The notes under the pieces are model-generated. The model had not been told where the DNA came from. It saw only the letters and a list, made by a program, of their open reading frames with translations, and did no database searches. The position numbers and the translations under genes are program-made. Shown in pieces: positions 9,666 through 18,728 of a DNA stretch of 59,090 nucleotides. The first letter of the stretch is position 1, and each line of letters begins with the position of its first letter. Origin of the DNA: Fidelibacterota bacterium (lineage in GTDB: Bacteria; Pseudomonadota; Alphaproteobacteria; Rhodospirillales; Rhodospirillaceae); NCBI GenBank assembly GCA_947475295.1, contig CANJLF010000017.1:1-59090 (forward strand), read 5' to 3'.

Positions 9666-11011
9666 TGCCCGGATCGGCCGATGTCAACGACCCGCCCGTC
9701 TTTCTCAAGCGGCTTTTCGCCGCCGCCGTCGCCGCCGTGCAGCCGGGACCGGCGTTGTCCGCTCAGTTTCCCGCGCCGCCCCGACGAGGCCGTCTGATCG
9801 TCATTGGTGCCGGCAAGGCCGCGGCCGCCATGGCTCTCGCGGCCGAGCGCCACTACGCATCGGAAATTGAAGGTCTGGTGATTGTCCCCGAAGGCTACGC
9901 ATTGCCGTGCGCGCGCATTGAGATCGTGGAAGCCGCTCACCCGGTGCCTGACGCCCGTGGCATGGCGGCGGCGTTGCGCATTTTACATCTTGCGGAAACC
10001 GCCAGCGTTGATGACCTAGTGCTGTGTCTGCTGTCGGGCGGTGCATCGGCGCTGATGGGGCTGCCGGCGCCCGGCGTGACGCTGGTCGACAAGCGCGCGA
10101 TAACGACGGCGCTGCTGCGCAGCGGCGCCGCCATCGGCGAGATCAATTGTGTCCGCAAGCATCTCTCAGCCGTCAAGGGTGGAAGACTCGCCGCAGCCGC
10201 CGCGCCGGCGCGCATCGTCAGCCTGATTGTATCTGATGTGGTCGGTGATGACCCGGCGGTGATCGCATCGGGCCCCACGGTCCCCGATCCCACCACATGC
10301 GGCGACGCGATTGCCGTTTTGGATAAGTATAAGGTTTCAATTCCGCCTGCAGTTCATACGGCGTTGGCCAACGGCCTGCTAGAGACGCCAAAGCAATGCT
10401 CGGGCGATGTCTCCGCCGTCATTGTCGCGCGTCCGTCGGATGCCTTAGCTGCCGCCGCGGCGGTGGCGCGCGGGCAGGGTCTCGACGTGCTGCATCTGGG
10501 TGACGCTTGCGAGGGCGAAGCACGCGCGGGTGCTGCGTCGCAGGCACAGCTGGTGCGCGCCATCCGCGAGGGGCGCCACGCCACGCGTCCGCCTTGCGTC
10601 ATCCTCTCGGGCGGTGAATATACGGTAACCGTAGCGGGCGAGGGACGCGGCGGTCCCAACACCGAGTTCGCATTGGCGCTCGCGCTGGACCTCGCGGGAC
10701 TTTGCAATGTCTGGGCTCTGGCAGCCGATACCGACGGGCGCGATGGCGCCGCGGGCGCCGCCGGCGCGGTAGTGGGCCCTCAGACTTTGCAACGTGCCCG
10801 CGCGGGCGGCGACGACCCCGAAGAAGTCCTGCGCCGGAACGACTCGGCCGGACTTTTTCACATCCTTGGCGATTTGGTAAATCCCGGCCCCACCCGGACC
10901 AATGTCAACGATTTTAGGGCGATTCTCGTGCTGCCGGAGGATATGCGTCACATTGATTTGGCGGGGACGCAGCAAAACCTTATAATTGGCCGAACTGAGG
11001 GTAGGCCATGA
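9665..11011 (+). CDS. Glycerate 2-kinase (MOFRL/DUF4147 type)
   Basis: The protein has the DUF4147 N-terminal half with VIGAGKAAAAMALAAE and LCLLSGGASALM, INCVRKHLSAVKGGRLA in the middle, and the MOFRL C-terminal half with GPNTEFALALALD and AADTDGRDGAAGAAGAVV. These glycerate kinases phosphorylate D-glycerate at the 2 position and serve glyoxylate, serine or tartrate metabolism. 448 residues is normal. It overlaps the SpoIIAA-like gene upstream and the small gene downstream, so the three are probably co-transcribed. Confidence 0.93.
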   Translation: MPGSADVNDPPVFLKRLFAAAVAAVQPGPALSAQFPAPPRRGRLIVIGAGKAAAAMALAAERHYASEIEGLVIVPEGYALPCARIEIVEAAHPVPDARGMAAALRILHLAETASVDDLVLCLLSGGASALMGLPAPGVTLVDKRAITTALLRSGAAIGEINCVRKHLSAVKGGRLAAAAAPARIVSLIVSDVVGDDPAVIASGPTVPDPTTCGDAIAVLDKYKVSIPPAVHTALANGLLETPKQCSGDVSAVIVARPSDALAAAAAVARGQGLDVLHLGDACEGEARAGAASQAQLVRAIREGRHATRPPCVILSGGEYTVTVAGEGRGGPNTEFALALALDLAGLCNVWALAADTDGRDGAAGAAGAVVGPQTLQRARAGGDDPEEVLRRNDSAGLFHILGDLVNPGPTRTNVNDFRAILVLPEDMRHIDLAGTQQNLIIGRTEGRP

Positions 11012-11190
11012 GCGAAAGCGAAAAGAAGGCCGCGATTTTGGTCATGAAGGCCGCCGGGGAACTGCGCAAAGCTGCGGCCCAGGACAGGAGACGCTACGCC
11101 GAGTTGTCGAGCGTCGCCGACTACCTTGAGAGCATTATCCACGAGTCCGAGCTTGTCCGCCGTCAGCATTCGATAGACAACGTGGCATGA
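11008..11190 (+). CDS. Small uncharacterised protein, 60 residues
   Basis: The ATG overlaps the stop of the glycerate kinase gene (ATGA), which argues for a real coupled gene. The product is highly charged and predicted helical (MSESEKKAAILVMKAAGELR), with no signal peptide or membrane segment. I recognise no family. The stop lies only about 5 bases before the left end of the IS element, so the original C-terminus could have been altered by the insertion. Confidence 0.55.
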   Translation: MSESEKKAAILVMKAAGELRKAAAQDRRRYAELSSVADYLESIIHESELVRRQHSIDNVA

Positions 11191-11242
11191 ATTGTTAACG
11201 GAGGATTTCTGGTTCATCGTAGCCCCCGAAGGAGGAGCGAAG

Positions 11243-11614
11243 ATGATACAGAAATCCGGGCCGACTGAGACGGCCGAACAACACGTGCGCGACATTCGTC
11301 GTGCGACCCGCAAGAAGTATTCGGCGGAGGAGAAGATCAGAATCGTGCTGGCCGGGCTGCGTGGCGAGTATTCGATCTCTGAGCTTTGCCGCCGCGAAGG
11401 TCTTGCCGAGAGTTTGTATTACAGCTGGTCGAAGGACTTTCTGGAAGCTGGCAAACGGCGCTTGGCTGGTGACACGGAGCGTCAGGCCAACACCGGCGAA
11501 GTAAAGGGCCTGCGCCATGAGATGGGCGATCTGAAAGAGTTGGTCGCTGACCTCACGCTCGAAAACCGCCTACTTAAAAAAAGTATGACCGGGGTTGGGG
11601 GCGACCACGAATGA
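11243..11614 (+). CDS. IS3-family transposase OrfA
   Basis: A 123-residue helix-turn-helix protein of the IS911/IS3 OrfA type: KKYSAEEKIRIVLAGLRGEYSISELCRREG forms the HTH, and the C-terminal part has the leucine-zipper-like ELVADLTLENRLLKKS. A strong GGAGGAG ribosome-binding site precedes ATG 11243, which fixes the start. Its TGA overlaps the ATG of orfB, as is common in this family, where coupling or frameshifting makes the full transposase. Confidence 0.9.
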   Translation: MIQKSGPTETAEQHVRDIRRATRKKYSAEEKIRIVLAGLRGEYSISELCRREGLAESLYYSWSKDFLEAGKRRLAGDTERQANTGEVKGLRHEMGDLKELVADLTLENRLLKKSMTGVGGDHE

Positions 11615-12592
11615 GGTACTCCGCATCTGAGAAGCTTGAGATCATCCGCATTGTCGAGCAGTCGCATCTGCCGGCCAAGCGCACGCTCGATAAGTTGGGT
11701 GTCTCAAGGCCCACGTTTTACCGCTGGTACGATCTTTATCAGCGGTTTGGCGATGCGGGCCTTGATGATCACCGCTCAGGCCCCCGGCGGCCTTGGAACC
11801 GGATTCCGGAGAAGGTGTACGGCCAAGGTGCTGAACATGGCACTGGAGCTGCCGGAACTCAGCCCCCGGGAGCTGGCGGTGACGTTCACCGACGAGCGTG
11901 CGTACTTCATCTCCGAGGCCAGTGTTTACAGGCTTTTAAAGGCACACAACCTGATCACCAGCCCGGCATATCTGGTGATGAAGGCTGCCGATGAGTTCAG
12001 GGACAAAACCACGGCCCCCAACCAGATGTGGCAGACCGACTTCACCTACTTCAAGGTCACGGGCTGGGGTTGGTTTTATCTGTCGACCATCCTGGATGAC
12101 TTCTCGCGTTACATCATCGCCTGGAAGCTGTGCACCACCATGAAGGCTGTTGATGTGACCGAGACGCTGGACCTAGCTCTAGCGGCGTCAAACCTCGACG
12201 GTGCCAACGTAGTCCACCGGCCACGATTGTTGTCGGACAACGGCTCATCTTACATCGCGGGCGAGTTGGCTGAGTGGCTGGATGAACGTGGTATCAAGCA
12301 TGTGCGCGGAGCACCCAATCACCCGCAGACTCAAGGAAAGATCGAGCGCTGGCATCAGACGCTCAAAAACCGCATCTTGCTTGAGAACTATTATTTACCC
12401 GGCGACTTGGAGGCGCAGATTGGCACCTTCATCGGCCACTACAATCACCACCGCTACCACGAAAGCCTGAAGAACCTCACGCCCGCCGATGTGTACTTCG
12501 GGCGTGGTCAAACAATTTTGCTGAGAAGGGAGAAGATCAAACGCAAAACCATCGAACAGCGACGCTTGCAACACTTCAAATCTGCTGCTTAA
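11611..12592 (+). pseudogene. IS3-family transposase OrfB, frameshifted
   Basis: The first 69 codons from 11611 encode the OrfB N-terminus (GVSRPTFYRWYDLYQRFG, GPRRPWNRIPEKV). Near 11818 the similarity moves to the +1 frame, which continues as AKVLNMALELPELSPRELA through to 12592. That second part holds the DDE residues in WQTDFTYF, LLSDNGSSY and QGKIERWHQTLK and ends with the usual NHHRYHESLKNLTPADVY. One extra base, for example the T at 11818, explains the break. The position is not that of the usual programmed IS3 frameshift, which lies between orfA and orfB. Confidence 0.85.
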
Positions 12593-12717
12593 ACTAAAAC
12601 CCCAGATGAGCCAGAGCCTCCGTTACGAAACACAGCCGCATGTCTCAAATATTCTGACGACGGACACTGACGGATTAAGTACTGGCGGATTAACACGTCC
12701 GATCCACGCGCTCTTGC

Positions 12718-13143
12718 CTAGATGCGGATCAGCTGCCGCAGAACCTTTTCCATATTGACTGCCAAAGCCCAGCGCTCTTCTTGCGTCAGGGACTCAAGCG
12801 CGGTGCTCAGCTGTTGCAGCGGATCGCCCTTGAGCAAGGCTTGGCTTTCATCGGTCAATACCAGCCGGTGGACACGCCGGTCCTGTTTGTCGCCGACGCG
12901 CCGCAAATACCCTTTGCGCACCAGGGCTGCGACGGTCTGAGATGCGGTGCCTTTGGTGGTGCCTTGGAATTGCGCGAAACCCGTGACCGTGCGCCGCTCA
13001 ATCGTCGCTTCGTCGAAATAGCGCAACGCCGCCCACTGCGCAGGGTTCAATCCCGGCGTAAAACCGAGATTGTAGGCAGCCTTGCCCACCTGCTCGATCA
13101 GGCGCGCTAGGCCACGCGTCGAAAGTTTTGGATCACTACGCAC
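12718..13143 (-). CDS. MarR-family transcriptional regulator
   Basis: A 141-residue winged-helix regulator. LNPAQWAALRYFDEA leads into the HTH (FQGTTKGTASQTVAALVRKGYL), and the wing RRVGDKQDRRVHRLVLTDES has the D-x-R-D/R-x3-L pattern of MarR proteins. The ligand is unknown. GTG at 13143 is the likely start. No obvious target gene lies divergently close; pyrD starts 250 bases away, and the AT-rich stretch 13144-13200 probably holds its promoter and operator. Confidence 0.88.
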   Translation of the reverse strand: MRSDPKLSTRGLARLIEQVGKAAYNLGFTPGLNPAQWAALRYFDEATIERRTVTGFAQFQGTTKGTASQTVAALVRKGYLRRVGDKQDRRVHRLVLTDESQALLKGDPLQQLSTALESLTQEERWALAVNMEKVLRQLIRI

Positions 13144-13395
13144 GGATAACTATTAAGTTTAGAATGGAAGTTCCCCTAAAGCGGGCAATATAACGGCTTG
13201 CTGTGTCAACAAAAAGGGGCTTACTGGCCGGTAGCTAATGATGCGCGAGAACTGATAGTCATTCGACTCATAATTACGTGACCGGGGGGCCTCGCGCTAG
13301 GTATTCAAGGTTGAATGTGCGTCCTGTAATTATCATTCCGTTTTGCTGTGTTAAAGCCGCCCAGACGCCCGACGTGTGAGCTAGAAAGCCGGCCC

Positions 13396-14475
13396 ATGAA
13401 TTTTTACCGCCTTGCATTGCCGGTTTTGCGCCGGTTTGACCCGGAACAGGCCCATCGTTTCGCAATCTGGAGCCTCAAATCCGGGCTCGCCGCCCGCCTC
13501 TATCCACCGCTCGCCGACGATCCGATCCTGGCCACGACGGTTTGGGGGCGGGCCTTTGGCAATCCTTTGGGTCTCGCGGCGGGTTTCGACAAGAACGCCG
13601 AGGTGCCCGATGCCGCCCTCGCGCTGGGCTTTGGATTTGTTGAAGTCGGCGGCGTTACGCCCCGCCCGCAATCGGGCAATCCCGCGCCGCGTCTATTCCG
13701 GCTTGATGGCGACCGGGCGGTGATCAATCGCATGGGGTTCAACAATGACGGCCTCGGCGTGGTGCTCGATCGTCTTGCGCGCCGGGCACGCAACACCGGA
13801 CCGGTCGGGGTCAACCTCGGCAAAAACAAGGGCTCAACCGACGCCGTCGCCGACTACGCCGCCCTGGCCGGTCGGCTCGCGTTGCACGCCGATTTTCTAG
13901 TGATCAACGTTTCTTCGCCCAACACTCCCGGTTTGCGCGCGTTGCAACAGACCGAATCCCTCGTCGCCATCGTGCGCGCGGCCAGGGCCGCCCGCGACGG
14001 CGCGACCATCGGCGTCAAGCCGCCGCTTCTGATCAAGATTGCACCCGATCTGGACTCCGGTGAAATCGCCGACGTCGCGCGCGTGGCGCTCGACGAAAAG
14101 TTGGAGGGAATAGTTGTTTCCAACACGACTGTCGGCCGTCCGGTATCGCTGTCCTCGCCGCTGCGCACCGAATCCGGTGGCCTCAGCGGTGCGCCGCTGT
14201 TTGAAGCTTCGACGCGTCTGTTGCGGCGGGTTTACGAGCTCACCGGCGGCGCCATCCCGTTGATCGGCGTCGGTGGGATCGGTGGCGGCGCCGATGCTTA
14301 TGCCAAGATACGGGCCGGGGCTTCGCTGGTTCAGCTCTATACCGCCATGGTGTTTGAAGGTCCTGCGCTGATCGGCAGGACCAAACACGAGCTGGCGGTC
14401 TTGCTGAAGCGCGACGGGTTCGCGAGCGTTTCTGCGGCTGTGGGCGCTGATCATCGCGCCGGAGCGAAAGCATGA
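13396..14475 (+). CDS. pyrD: Dihydroorotate dehydrogenase (quinone), class 2
   Basis: It oxidises dihydroorotate to orotate in pyrimidine synthesis and passes electrons to the quinone pool at the inner membrane. The N-terminal helix (FYRLALPVLRRFDPEQAHRF) is the class 2 membrane-association segment. AAGFDKNAEVPDA, NRMGFNNDGL, GVNLGKNKGS and VNVSSPNTPGLR bind FMN and substrate; SNTTVGR and GVGGIGGGADAYAKI follow. ATG 13396 gives 359 residues, normal for the class. Its TGA overlaps the ATG of the HAD gene. Confidence 0.95.
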   Translation: MNFYRLALPVLRRFDPEQAHRFAIWSLKSGLAARLYPPLADDPILATTVWGRAFGNPLGLAAGFDKNAEVPDAALALGFGFVEVGGVTPRPQSGNPAPRLFRLDGDRAVINRMGFNNDGLGVVLDRLARRARNTGPVGVNLGKNKGSTDAVADYAALAGRLALHADFLVINVSSPNTPGLRALQQTESLVAIVRAARAARDGATIGVKPPLLIKIAPDLDSGEIADVARVALDEKLEGIVVSNTTVGRPVSLSSPLRTESGGLSGAPLFEASTRLLRRVYELTGGAIPLIGVGGIGGGADAYAKIRAGASLVQLYTAMVFEGPALIGRTKHELAVLLKRDGFASVSAAVGADHRAGAKA

Positions 14476-15344
14476 CCTTGCGCATGCTGAAGGGTCTTAG
14501 CGAAGTCGCGGGCGACTTCGACGGCTTCATCCTCGACCTCTGGGGCTTGGTGCATGACGGTGCCCATGCTTATGCGCCCTCGGCGGACACCTTCCGCAGC
14601 TTGAAGGCCGCCGGCAAAAAAACTTTGTTGCTGTCCAACGCGCCGCGCCGCGCTTATGTGCTGGCCGAGGCCATGATCCGTATGGGCATCGATCGCGATC
14701 TTTACGGCGAAGTGCTGTCGTCGGGCGAAGCCACGCGCGAGGCGCTCATGGCGCGCACCGACCCGTTTTTCGCGGCCCTCGGGTGCCGCGCCTATCATCT
14801 CGGCCCTGAACGCGACCGTAGCATCTTCGACGACACCGGCCTGGAGATCGCCACCACCGTCGGCGCGGCTGATTTTGTCGTCAACACCGGGCCCGACGGC
14901 TTGGACGATGTCGTTGACGACTACGCCGCCGTTCTTGAAGAAGCGCGATCCCACAATTTGCCTATGGTCTGCGCTAATCCCGACATGCTGGTGATTCGCG
15001 GCGGCGAGCCCATCGTCTGCGCTGGCGCCATCGCCAAAAGATACGAGGTCCTGGGCGGCAAGGTGGCTTATCGCGGCAAGCCTGACCCCGCAGTCTATCA
15101 CCTCGCCGTCGCGCGCCTCGGCATCAGTGATCGCCGGCGGATCGCCGTGGTCGGCGATGCGCTGGAGACCGACATCAAAGGCGCCAATGCCGCTGGTCTG
15201 CCGTCGATCTGGTGCACCGGGGGGATTCACGCCGAAGCTTTGGGCGTCAGCTACGGCGTGGCCGCTGATCCTGCCAAGGCAGCAGCGCTCGCGCGCAAGG
15301 AAGGGCAAATGCCCGACGCCGCCATTCCAGGATTCGTTTGGTAG
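14472..15344 (+). CDS. HAD-superfamily hydrolase, TIGR01459-like class IIA
   Basis: The 290-residue product has the HAD motif I as DGFILDLWGLVHDG, motif II in LLLSNAPRR, a lysine in YRGKPDPAVYHLA and motif IV in VVGDALETDIKGANAAG. The class IIA cap arrangement and length fit the TIGR01459 group, whose substrate is unknown; a sugar phosphate or nucleotide is likely. The first Asp of motif I is followed by LWG rather than DxD, which is common in this subgroup. It is translationally coupled to pyrD. Confidence 0.87.
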   Translation: MTLRMLKGLSEVAGDFDGFILDLWGLVHDGAHAYAPSADTFRSLKAAGKKTLLLSNAPRRAYVLAEAMIRMGIDRDLYGEVLSSGEATREALMARTDPFFAALGCRAYHLGPERDRSIFDDTGLEIATTVGAADFVVNTGPDGLDDVVDDYAAVLEEARSHNLPMVCANPDMLVIRGGEPIVCAGAIAKRYEVLGGKVAYRGKPDPAVYHLAVARLGISDRRRIAVVGDALETDIKGANAAGLPSIWCTGGIHAEALGVSYGVAADPAKAAALARKEGQMPDAAIPGFVW

Positions 15345-15353
15345 GGTTGACGC

Positions 15354-16121
15354 CTAGGGCTCGAATTGCTCGGCGACGATGCGCTCTTCCAGATTGTGCT
15401 CCGGATCGAACAGCATGCGCATGGCCAGGGAGCGATCCTCGCGCACCGTCACCTCGACTACGTCGCGCACTTCGTCGCGGTCGGCCACGGCGCTGACCGG
15501 GCGTTTTTCCGGCTCAAGCATGACAAATTTAACCACGGCGGTGTGGGGCAGGATCGCACCGCGCCACCGGCGCGGGCGGAACGCGCTGATCGGCGTCAGC
15601 GCCAGGACATTGGAGCCCAGCGGCAGCACCGGCCCATGCACCGAAAGATTATAGGCGCTGGAGCCTGCCGGCGTGCAGACGAGCGCACCGTCGCAGGACA
15701 GCTCGCTCATGCGTTCCTTGCCGTTGACGAAGATCCGGATTTTGGCCGCCTGGCGGGTCTGGCGCAGCATCGAGACCTCGTTGATCGCCAGAGCCTCGTG
15801 GGTTTTGCCATCGCTGGTCAGGGCCGTCATCCGCAACGGATGCAAAGCGACTTCGGTCGTGCGCTGTAGCCGCGCCGGCAGATCATTTTCGTCGTAGCGG
15901 TTCATCAGGAAACCGACCGTGCCCCGGTGCATGCCGAAGATCGGTACTTTCGTCTGCATGTGGCTGTGCACGGCTTCGAGCATGAAGCCATCGCCGCCGA
16001 GTGCCACGATCACGTCGGCGTCCTCGGGCTTGTTTTGGCCGTAGCGCTGCGTCAGAGCGGCCAAGGCCTCACGCGCCAAGTCGGCGTCCGCGGCGACGAA
16101 AGCTACGCGGGAGTAGGGCAT
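15354..16121 (-). CDS. nadK: NAD kinase
   Basis: It phosphorylates NAD to NADP. The glycine-rich [13 protein letters not shown] motif binds the phosphate donor, [12 protein letters not shown] and INEVSMLRQ follow, and [20 protein letters not shown] is the NE/D and GT-rich signature. 255 residues is typical of alphaproteobacterial enzymes. It converges with the HAD gene across 9 bases. Together with nadA, nadC and an NAD-type regulator at 30-33 kb it is one of several NAD genes in the window. Confidence 0.95.
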   Translation of the reverse strand: MPYSRVAFVAADADLAREALAALTQRYGQNKPEDADVIVALGGDGFMLEAVHSHMQTKVPIFGMHRGTVGFLMNRYDENDLPARLQRTTEVALHPLRMTALTSDGKTHEALAINEVSMLRQTRQAAKIRIFVNGKERMSELSCDGALVCTPAGSSAYNLSVHGPVLPLGSNVLALTPISAFRPRRWRGAILPHTAVVKFVMLEPEKRPVSAVADRDEVRDVVEVTVREDRSLAMRMLFDPEHNLEERIVAEQFEP

Positions 16122-16202
16122 GGAAAGCGGCGTCCTTGTTAGGGTGCGGTTCGCGGGGGAGTATATAGCAGCGGCTTGGCCGCGCCATACACTGACGGGG
16201 GC

Positions 16203-17219
16203 TTAGCCGCCGGTCACGCTCATGTGCCGGCTGACCGCCGGGCGGTTATGGCGCCGGTCGATGACGAAGTCGTGCCCCTTCGGTTTACGCGTAATCGCTT
16301 CTTGAATGGCGGCCGTCAGAAGGGCGTTGCTCGCGCTGGCGCGTAGTGGTGTGCGCAGGTCGGCGGCGTCATTCTGTCCAAGACACATATAAAGCGTGCC
16401 GGTGCAGGTCAGGCGTACGCGATTGCAGGATTCACAGAAATTGTGGGTCATGGGCGTGATGAATCCGACGCGCCCGCCGGTCTCGGCACAGCGTGTATAG
16501 CGCGCGGGGCCGCCGGTGGTGTCGGCGATGGGATTCAATGTCCAGCGTTGCTCCAGGCGCGCGCGCACCATCGACAAGGGCAGGTATTGCGCTGTGCGAT
16601 CGCCGTCGATATCGCCCATGGGCATGGTCTCGATGAAAACCAGGTCGAAGCCTTCCGCGCCGCACCAGGCGACCAGGTCTTCGACCTCGTCTTCGTTGAC
16701 GCCGCGCATTGCTACGGCGTTGATCTTGACTTTCAGCCCCGCCGCCTTGGCGGCCCGGATGCCGTCCATGACCTGCGCATGATTGCCCCAGCGCGTGATC
16801 GTTTTGAAGCGCGTAGGATCCAGAGAATCGAGTGACACGTTGACCCGTCTTACGCCGGCTTCGTAAAGCGCTTCGGCATATTTGGCCAACTGCGTGCCGT
16901 TGGTGGTGAGGGTCAATTCCTCGAGCGCACCGGTTTTGAGATGGCGGCCGAGACTTTGGAACAGGCTAAGGACATCACGGCGCACCAGAGGTTCGCCGCC
17001 GGTGATGCGCAGCTTGCGTACACCCTGTTCGACGAAGGCGCTACAGACCCGATCCAGTTCCTCGAGAGACAGCAAATCCGCCTTGGGCAGAAACGTCATG
17101 TCCTCGGTCATGCAGTAGACGCAGCGCAAATCGCAGCGGTCCGTCGCCGAGACCCGCAAATAGCGGACGGCGCGGCCGAAAGGGTCGATCAAGACCGGTT
17201 TGGCGAGCATGTGTGTCAT
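16203..17219 (-). CDS. moaA: GTP 3',8-cyclase (molybdenum cofactor synthesis)
   Basis: This radical SAM enzyme makes 3',8-cyclo-GTP, the first committed step to molybdopterin. The N-terminal CxxxCxxC cluster site is Cys29, Cys33 and Cys36 in [21 protein letters not shown] is the SAM-binding GGE motif. The C-terminal second cluster site is [15 protein letters not shown], and the protein ends in Gly-Gly as active MoaA does. ATG 17219 is preferred over the ORF start at 17261. No other moa gene is adjacent. Confidence 0.95.
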   Translation of the reverse strand: MTHMLAKPVLIDPFGRAVRYLRVSATDRCDLRCVYCMTEDMTFLPKADLLSLEELDRVCSAFVEQGVRKLRITGGEPLVRRDVLSLFQSLGRHLKTGALEELTLTTNGTQLAKYAEALYEAGVRRVNVSLDSLDPTRFKTITRWGNHAQVMDGIRAAKAAGLKVKINAVAMRGVNEDEVEDLVAWCGAEGFDLVFIETMPMGDIDGDRTAQYLPLSMVRARLEQRWTLNPIADTTGGPARYTRCAETGGRVGFITPMTHNFCESCNRVRLTCTGTLYMCLGQNDAADLRTPLRASASNALLTAAIQEAITRKPKGHDFVIDRRHNRPAVSRHMSVTGG

Positions 17220-17273
17220 ATGTGGGCCAAACGAATATAGGGCATCTGCATGAACTTCCAAGTATGGAGGCCG

Positions 17274-17462
17274 TTAACCCCGCCTCTGGGGCGGTTCGTC
17301 GATGGCTTCCAGCCTGGCCGCGGCCAGATTCATTGTTATCTTGCCGGCGTGCTCGAAGTTTACCGTAACCCGGTTGCCGATGGCCGACTGGATTTGTCCC
17401 AAGCCCCAATCAGGACGGTCAGGATTTCGCACCCGCATGCCCGGCGTAAAATCCAGGTTCAT
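17274..17462 (-). CDS. DUF3553 domain protein
   Basis: A 62-residue protein with the DUF3553 pattern: FTPGMRVRNPDRPDWGLGQIQS followed by GNRVTVNFEHAGKITMNL. The fold is probably a small SH3-like barrel; its function is unknown. ATG 17462 is chosen because the similarity begins at MNLDFTPG. It lies 54 bases upstream of moaA on the same strand and may be co-transcribed with it. Confidence 0.8.
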   Translation of the reverse strand: MNLDFTPGMRVRNPDRPDWGLGQIQSAIGNRVTVNFEHAGKITMNLAAARLEAIDEPPQRRG

Positions 17463-17610
17463 GGCCGCCTCCGCAACGGCTATCCCGCTGTTCAATCACG
17501 ACTTTCTCTTTTTAGAAGCTTTTGACCCGGCTGTCTCCCCTGGTAAGCTTTGGGCTGGGTGAGACATTTGAAGTTTCGTTAAATCTACTGCGATAGGCTG
17601 CGACGGCGAC

Positions 17611-17625
17611 TTAAAATCTTATAAA
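17611..17625 (+). promoter_or_regulatory. Possible CtrA-binding site upstream of chpT
   Basis: TTAA, seven bases, then TAAA resembles the CtrA consensus TTAA-N7-TTAA with one mismatch. It lies about 67 bases before the chpT start in an AT-rich stretch. Since chpT and ctrA belong to the same relay, feedback control is plausible, but one mismatch in eight AT-rich bases can arise by chance. Confidence 0.25.
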
Positions 17626-17691
17626 CCCTATTGAATTCAATCGGTTATTAAAACCGGCGTGAATCTCGACGGGAGCCGGAGACGGCGGGGA

Positions 17692-18363
17692 ATGAGCGAC
17701 ACCGAATTGGAACTGGCGCAACTGCTCTGCACCAGGCTCTGTCACGATTTGGCCGGGCCGGTCGGCGCTGTGGCGGCCGGGGTTGAACTGATTGGCGGCG
17801 ATCCGTCTCAGGTCGATATGGAGACCTTGGGGCTGATCGGTAACAGTTCGGCCGCCGCCGCCCTCAAGCTTAAATTCATGCGCGCGGCCCTGGGCGCGTC
17901 GGGCGGCGCGTCAGGCGATCCAAAGGCTTTGCTCGACGGCTATCTGGACGCCATCGCCGGTCCGACCGGCAAGCCCACCATCACCTGGCCGTCGGCGGAA
18001 GATTTGGCGGCCGGCGCGGCGGCGCTCGGCGGCGCGTGGCTTCAGACCCTCCTCAATCTTTGTCTCCTCGGATTGGAAACTCAGCCCAGCAGCCGGGCGT
18101 TGTCTTTGCAGATCACGCGTAGTCCTGATTTTACCATTCTCATCGACGTTCGCGGCGTCGAAGGTCGCGCGGCTCTGGTGCGCGAGGACCTTCTCGCAGC
18201 TGTGGCCGGCCGTGTGCCGCCAGCGTTGTCGGCCAAAACCGTACACGGCAACCTTGCCGGACGGCTGGTGCGGGCCGCGGGCGGCAGCGTCGAACTTGCA
18301 GCGTCGGGAAACGTCGTCACGGTGACGGCGAAGTTCCCGCAGAGCGCCGGGACGCCGTCATGA
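17692..18363 (+). CDS. chpT: Histidine phosphotransferase of the CckA-CtrA relay
   Basis: ChpT carries phosphate from CckA to the response regulators CtrA and CpdR in the alphaproteobacterial cell-cycle relay. The N-terminus LLCTRLCHDLAGPVGAVAAG contains the phospho-accepting His18. The rest has the degenerate Bergerat-type fold of ChpT without ATP-binding motifs, ending NLAGRLVRAAGGSVEL. ATG 17692 follows a GGGGA ribosome-binding site. The stop overlaps the start of the CheY-like gene, so chpT, the receiver gene and cheR form one operon. Confidence 0.9.
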   Translation: MSDTELELAQLLCTRLCHDLAGPVGAVAAGVELIGGDPSQVDMETLGLIGNSSAAAALKLKFMRAALGASGGASGDPKALLDGYLDAIAGPTGKPTITWPSAEDLAAGAAALGGAWLQTLLNLCLLGLETQPSSRALSLQITRSPDFTILIDVRGVEGRAALVREDLLAAVAGRVPPALSAKTVHGNLAGRLVRAAGGSVELAASGNVVTVTAKFPQSAGTPS

Positions 18364-18728
18364 AGCGCTGTCTGATCGTCGATGACTCGCGTGTGATCCG
18401 GCGTGTGGCCTCGAAGATCATTCAGGATTTGGGCTTTGATGCCGACGAAGCAGAAAACGGCCGCAAGGCGCTGAACGCTTTGACCATTCGCATGCCCGAC
18501 CTCGTCCTGGCGGATTGGGACATGCCGGTGATGGACGGCCTGGAATTCGCCAAGGAACTCCGCAAGCTGCCCGGCGGCAATAAAGTGGTTGTCGTATTTT
18601 GTACGACCGAGAACGACGTTCCGCATATCCGCCAAGCGCTCGACGCCGGTGCCGACGAATACATCATGAAGCCGTTCGACAGCGAAATCGTGCGCTCGAA
18701 ACTGTTACTGTTGGGATTGCTGGGCTGA
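18360..18728 (+). CDS. Single-domain response regulator, CheY/DivK-like
   Basis: The 122 residues form one receiver domain. Acidic pocket residues are in LIVDDSR, the phospho-acceptor is Asp52 in VLADWDMPVMDGLEF, the Thr is in FCTTEND and the Lys in YIMKPFD near residue 103. There is no output domain. It could be a phosphate acceptor for ChpT or part of chemotaxis signalling with the neighbouring CheR. Both ends overlap neighbouring genes by ATGA junctions. Confidence 0.9.
   Translation: MKRCLIVDDSRVIRRVASKIIQDLGFDADEAENGRKALNALTIRMPDLVLADWDMPVMDGLEFAKELRKLPGGNKVVVVFCTTENDVPHIRQALDAGADEYIMKPFDSEIVRSKLLLLGLLG

Larger units (their letters stand above)
11196..12625 (+). mobile_element. IS3-family insertion sequence with terminal inverted repeats
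   Basis: The left end (from 11196) and the reverse complement of the right end (to 12625) both begin TAACGGAGG and both end in TCTGG or CTCTGG followed by T/C-TCATC, giving imperfect inverted repeats of about 21-23 bases. They enclose orfA and orfB in the usual IS3 arrangement. The exact outer bases and a target duplication cannot be fixed by eye. Because orfB is frameshifted, the copy is probably not active on its own. Confidence 0.8.
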
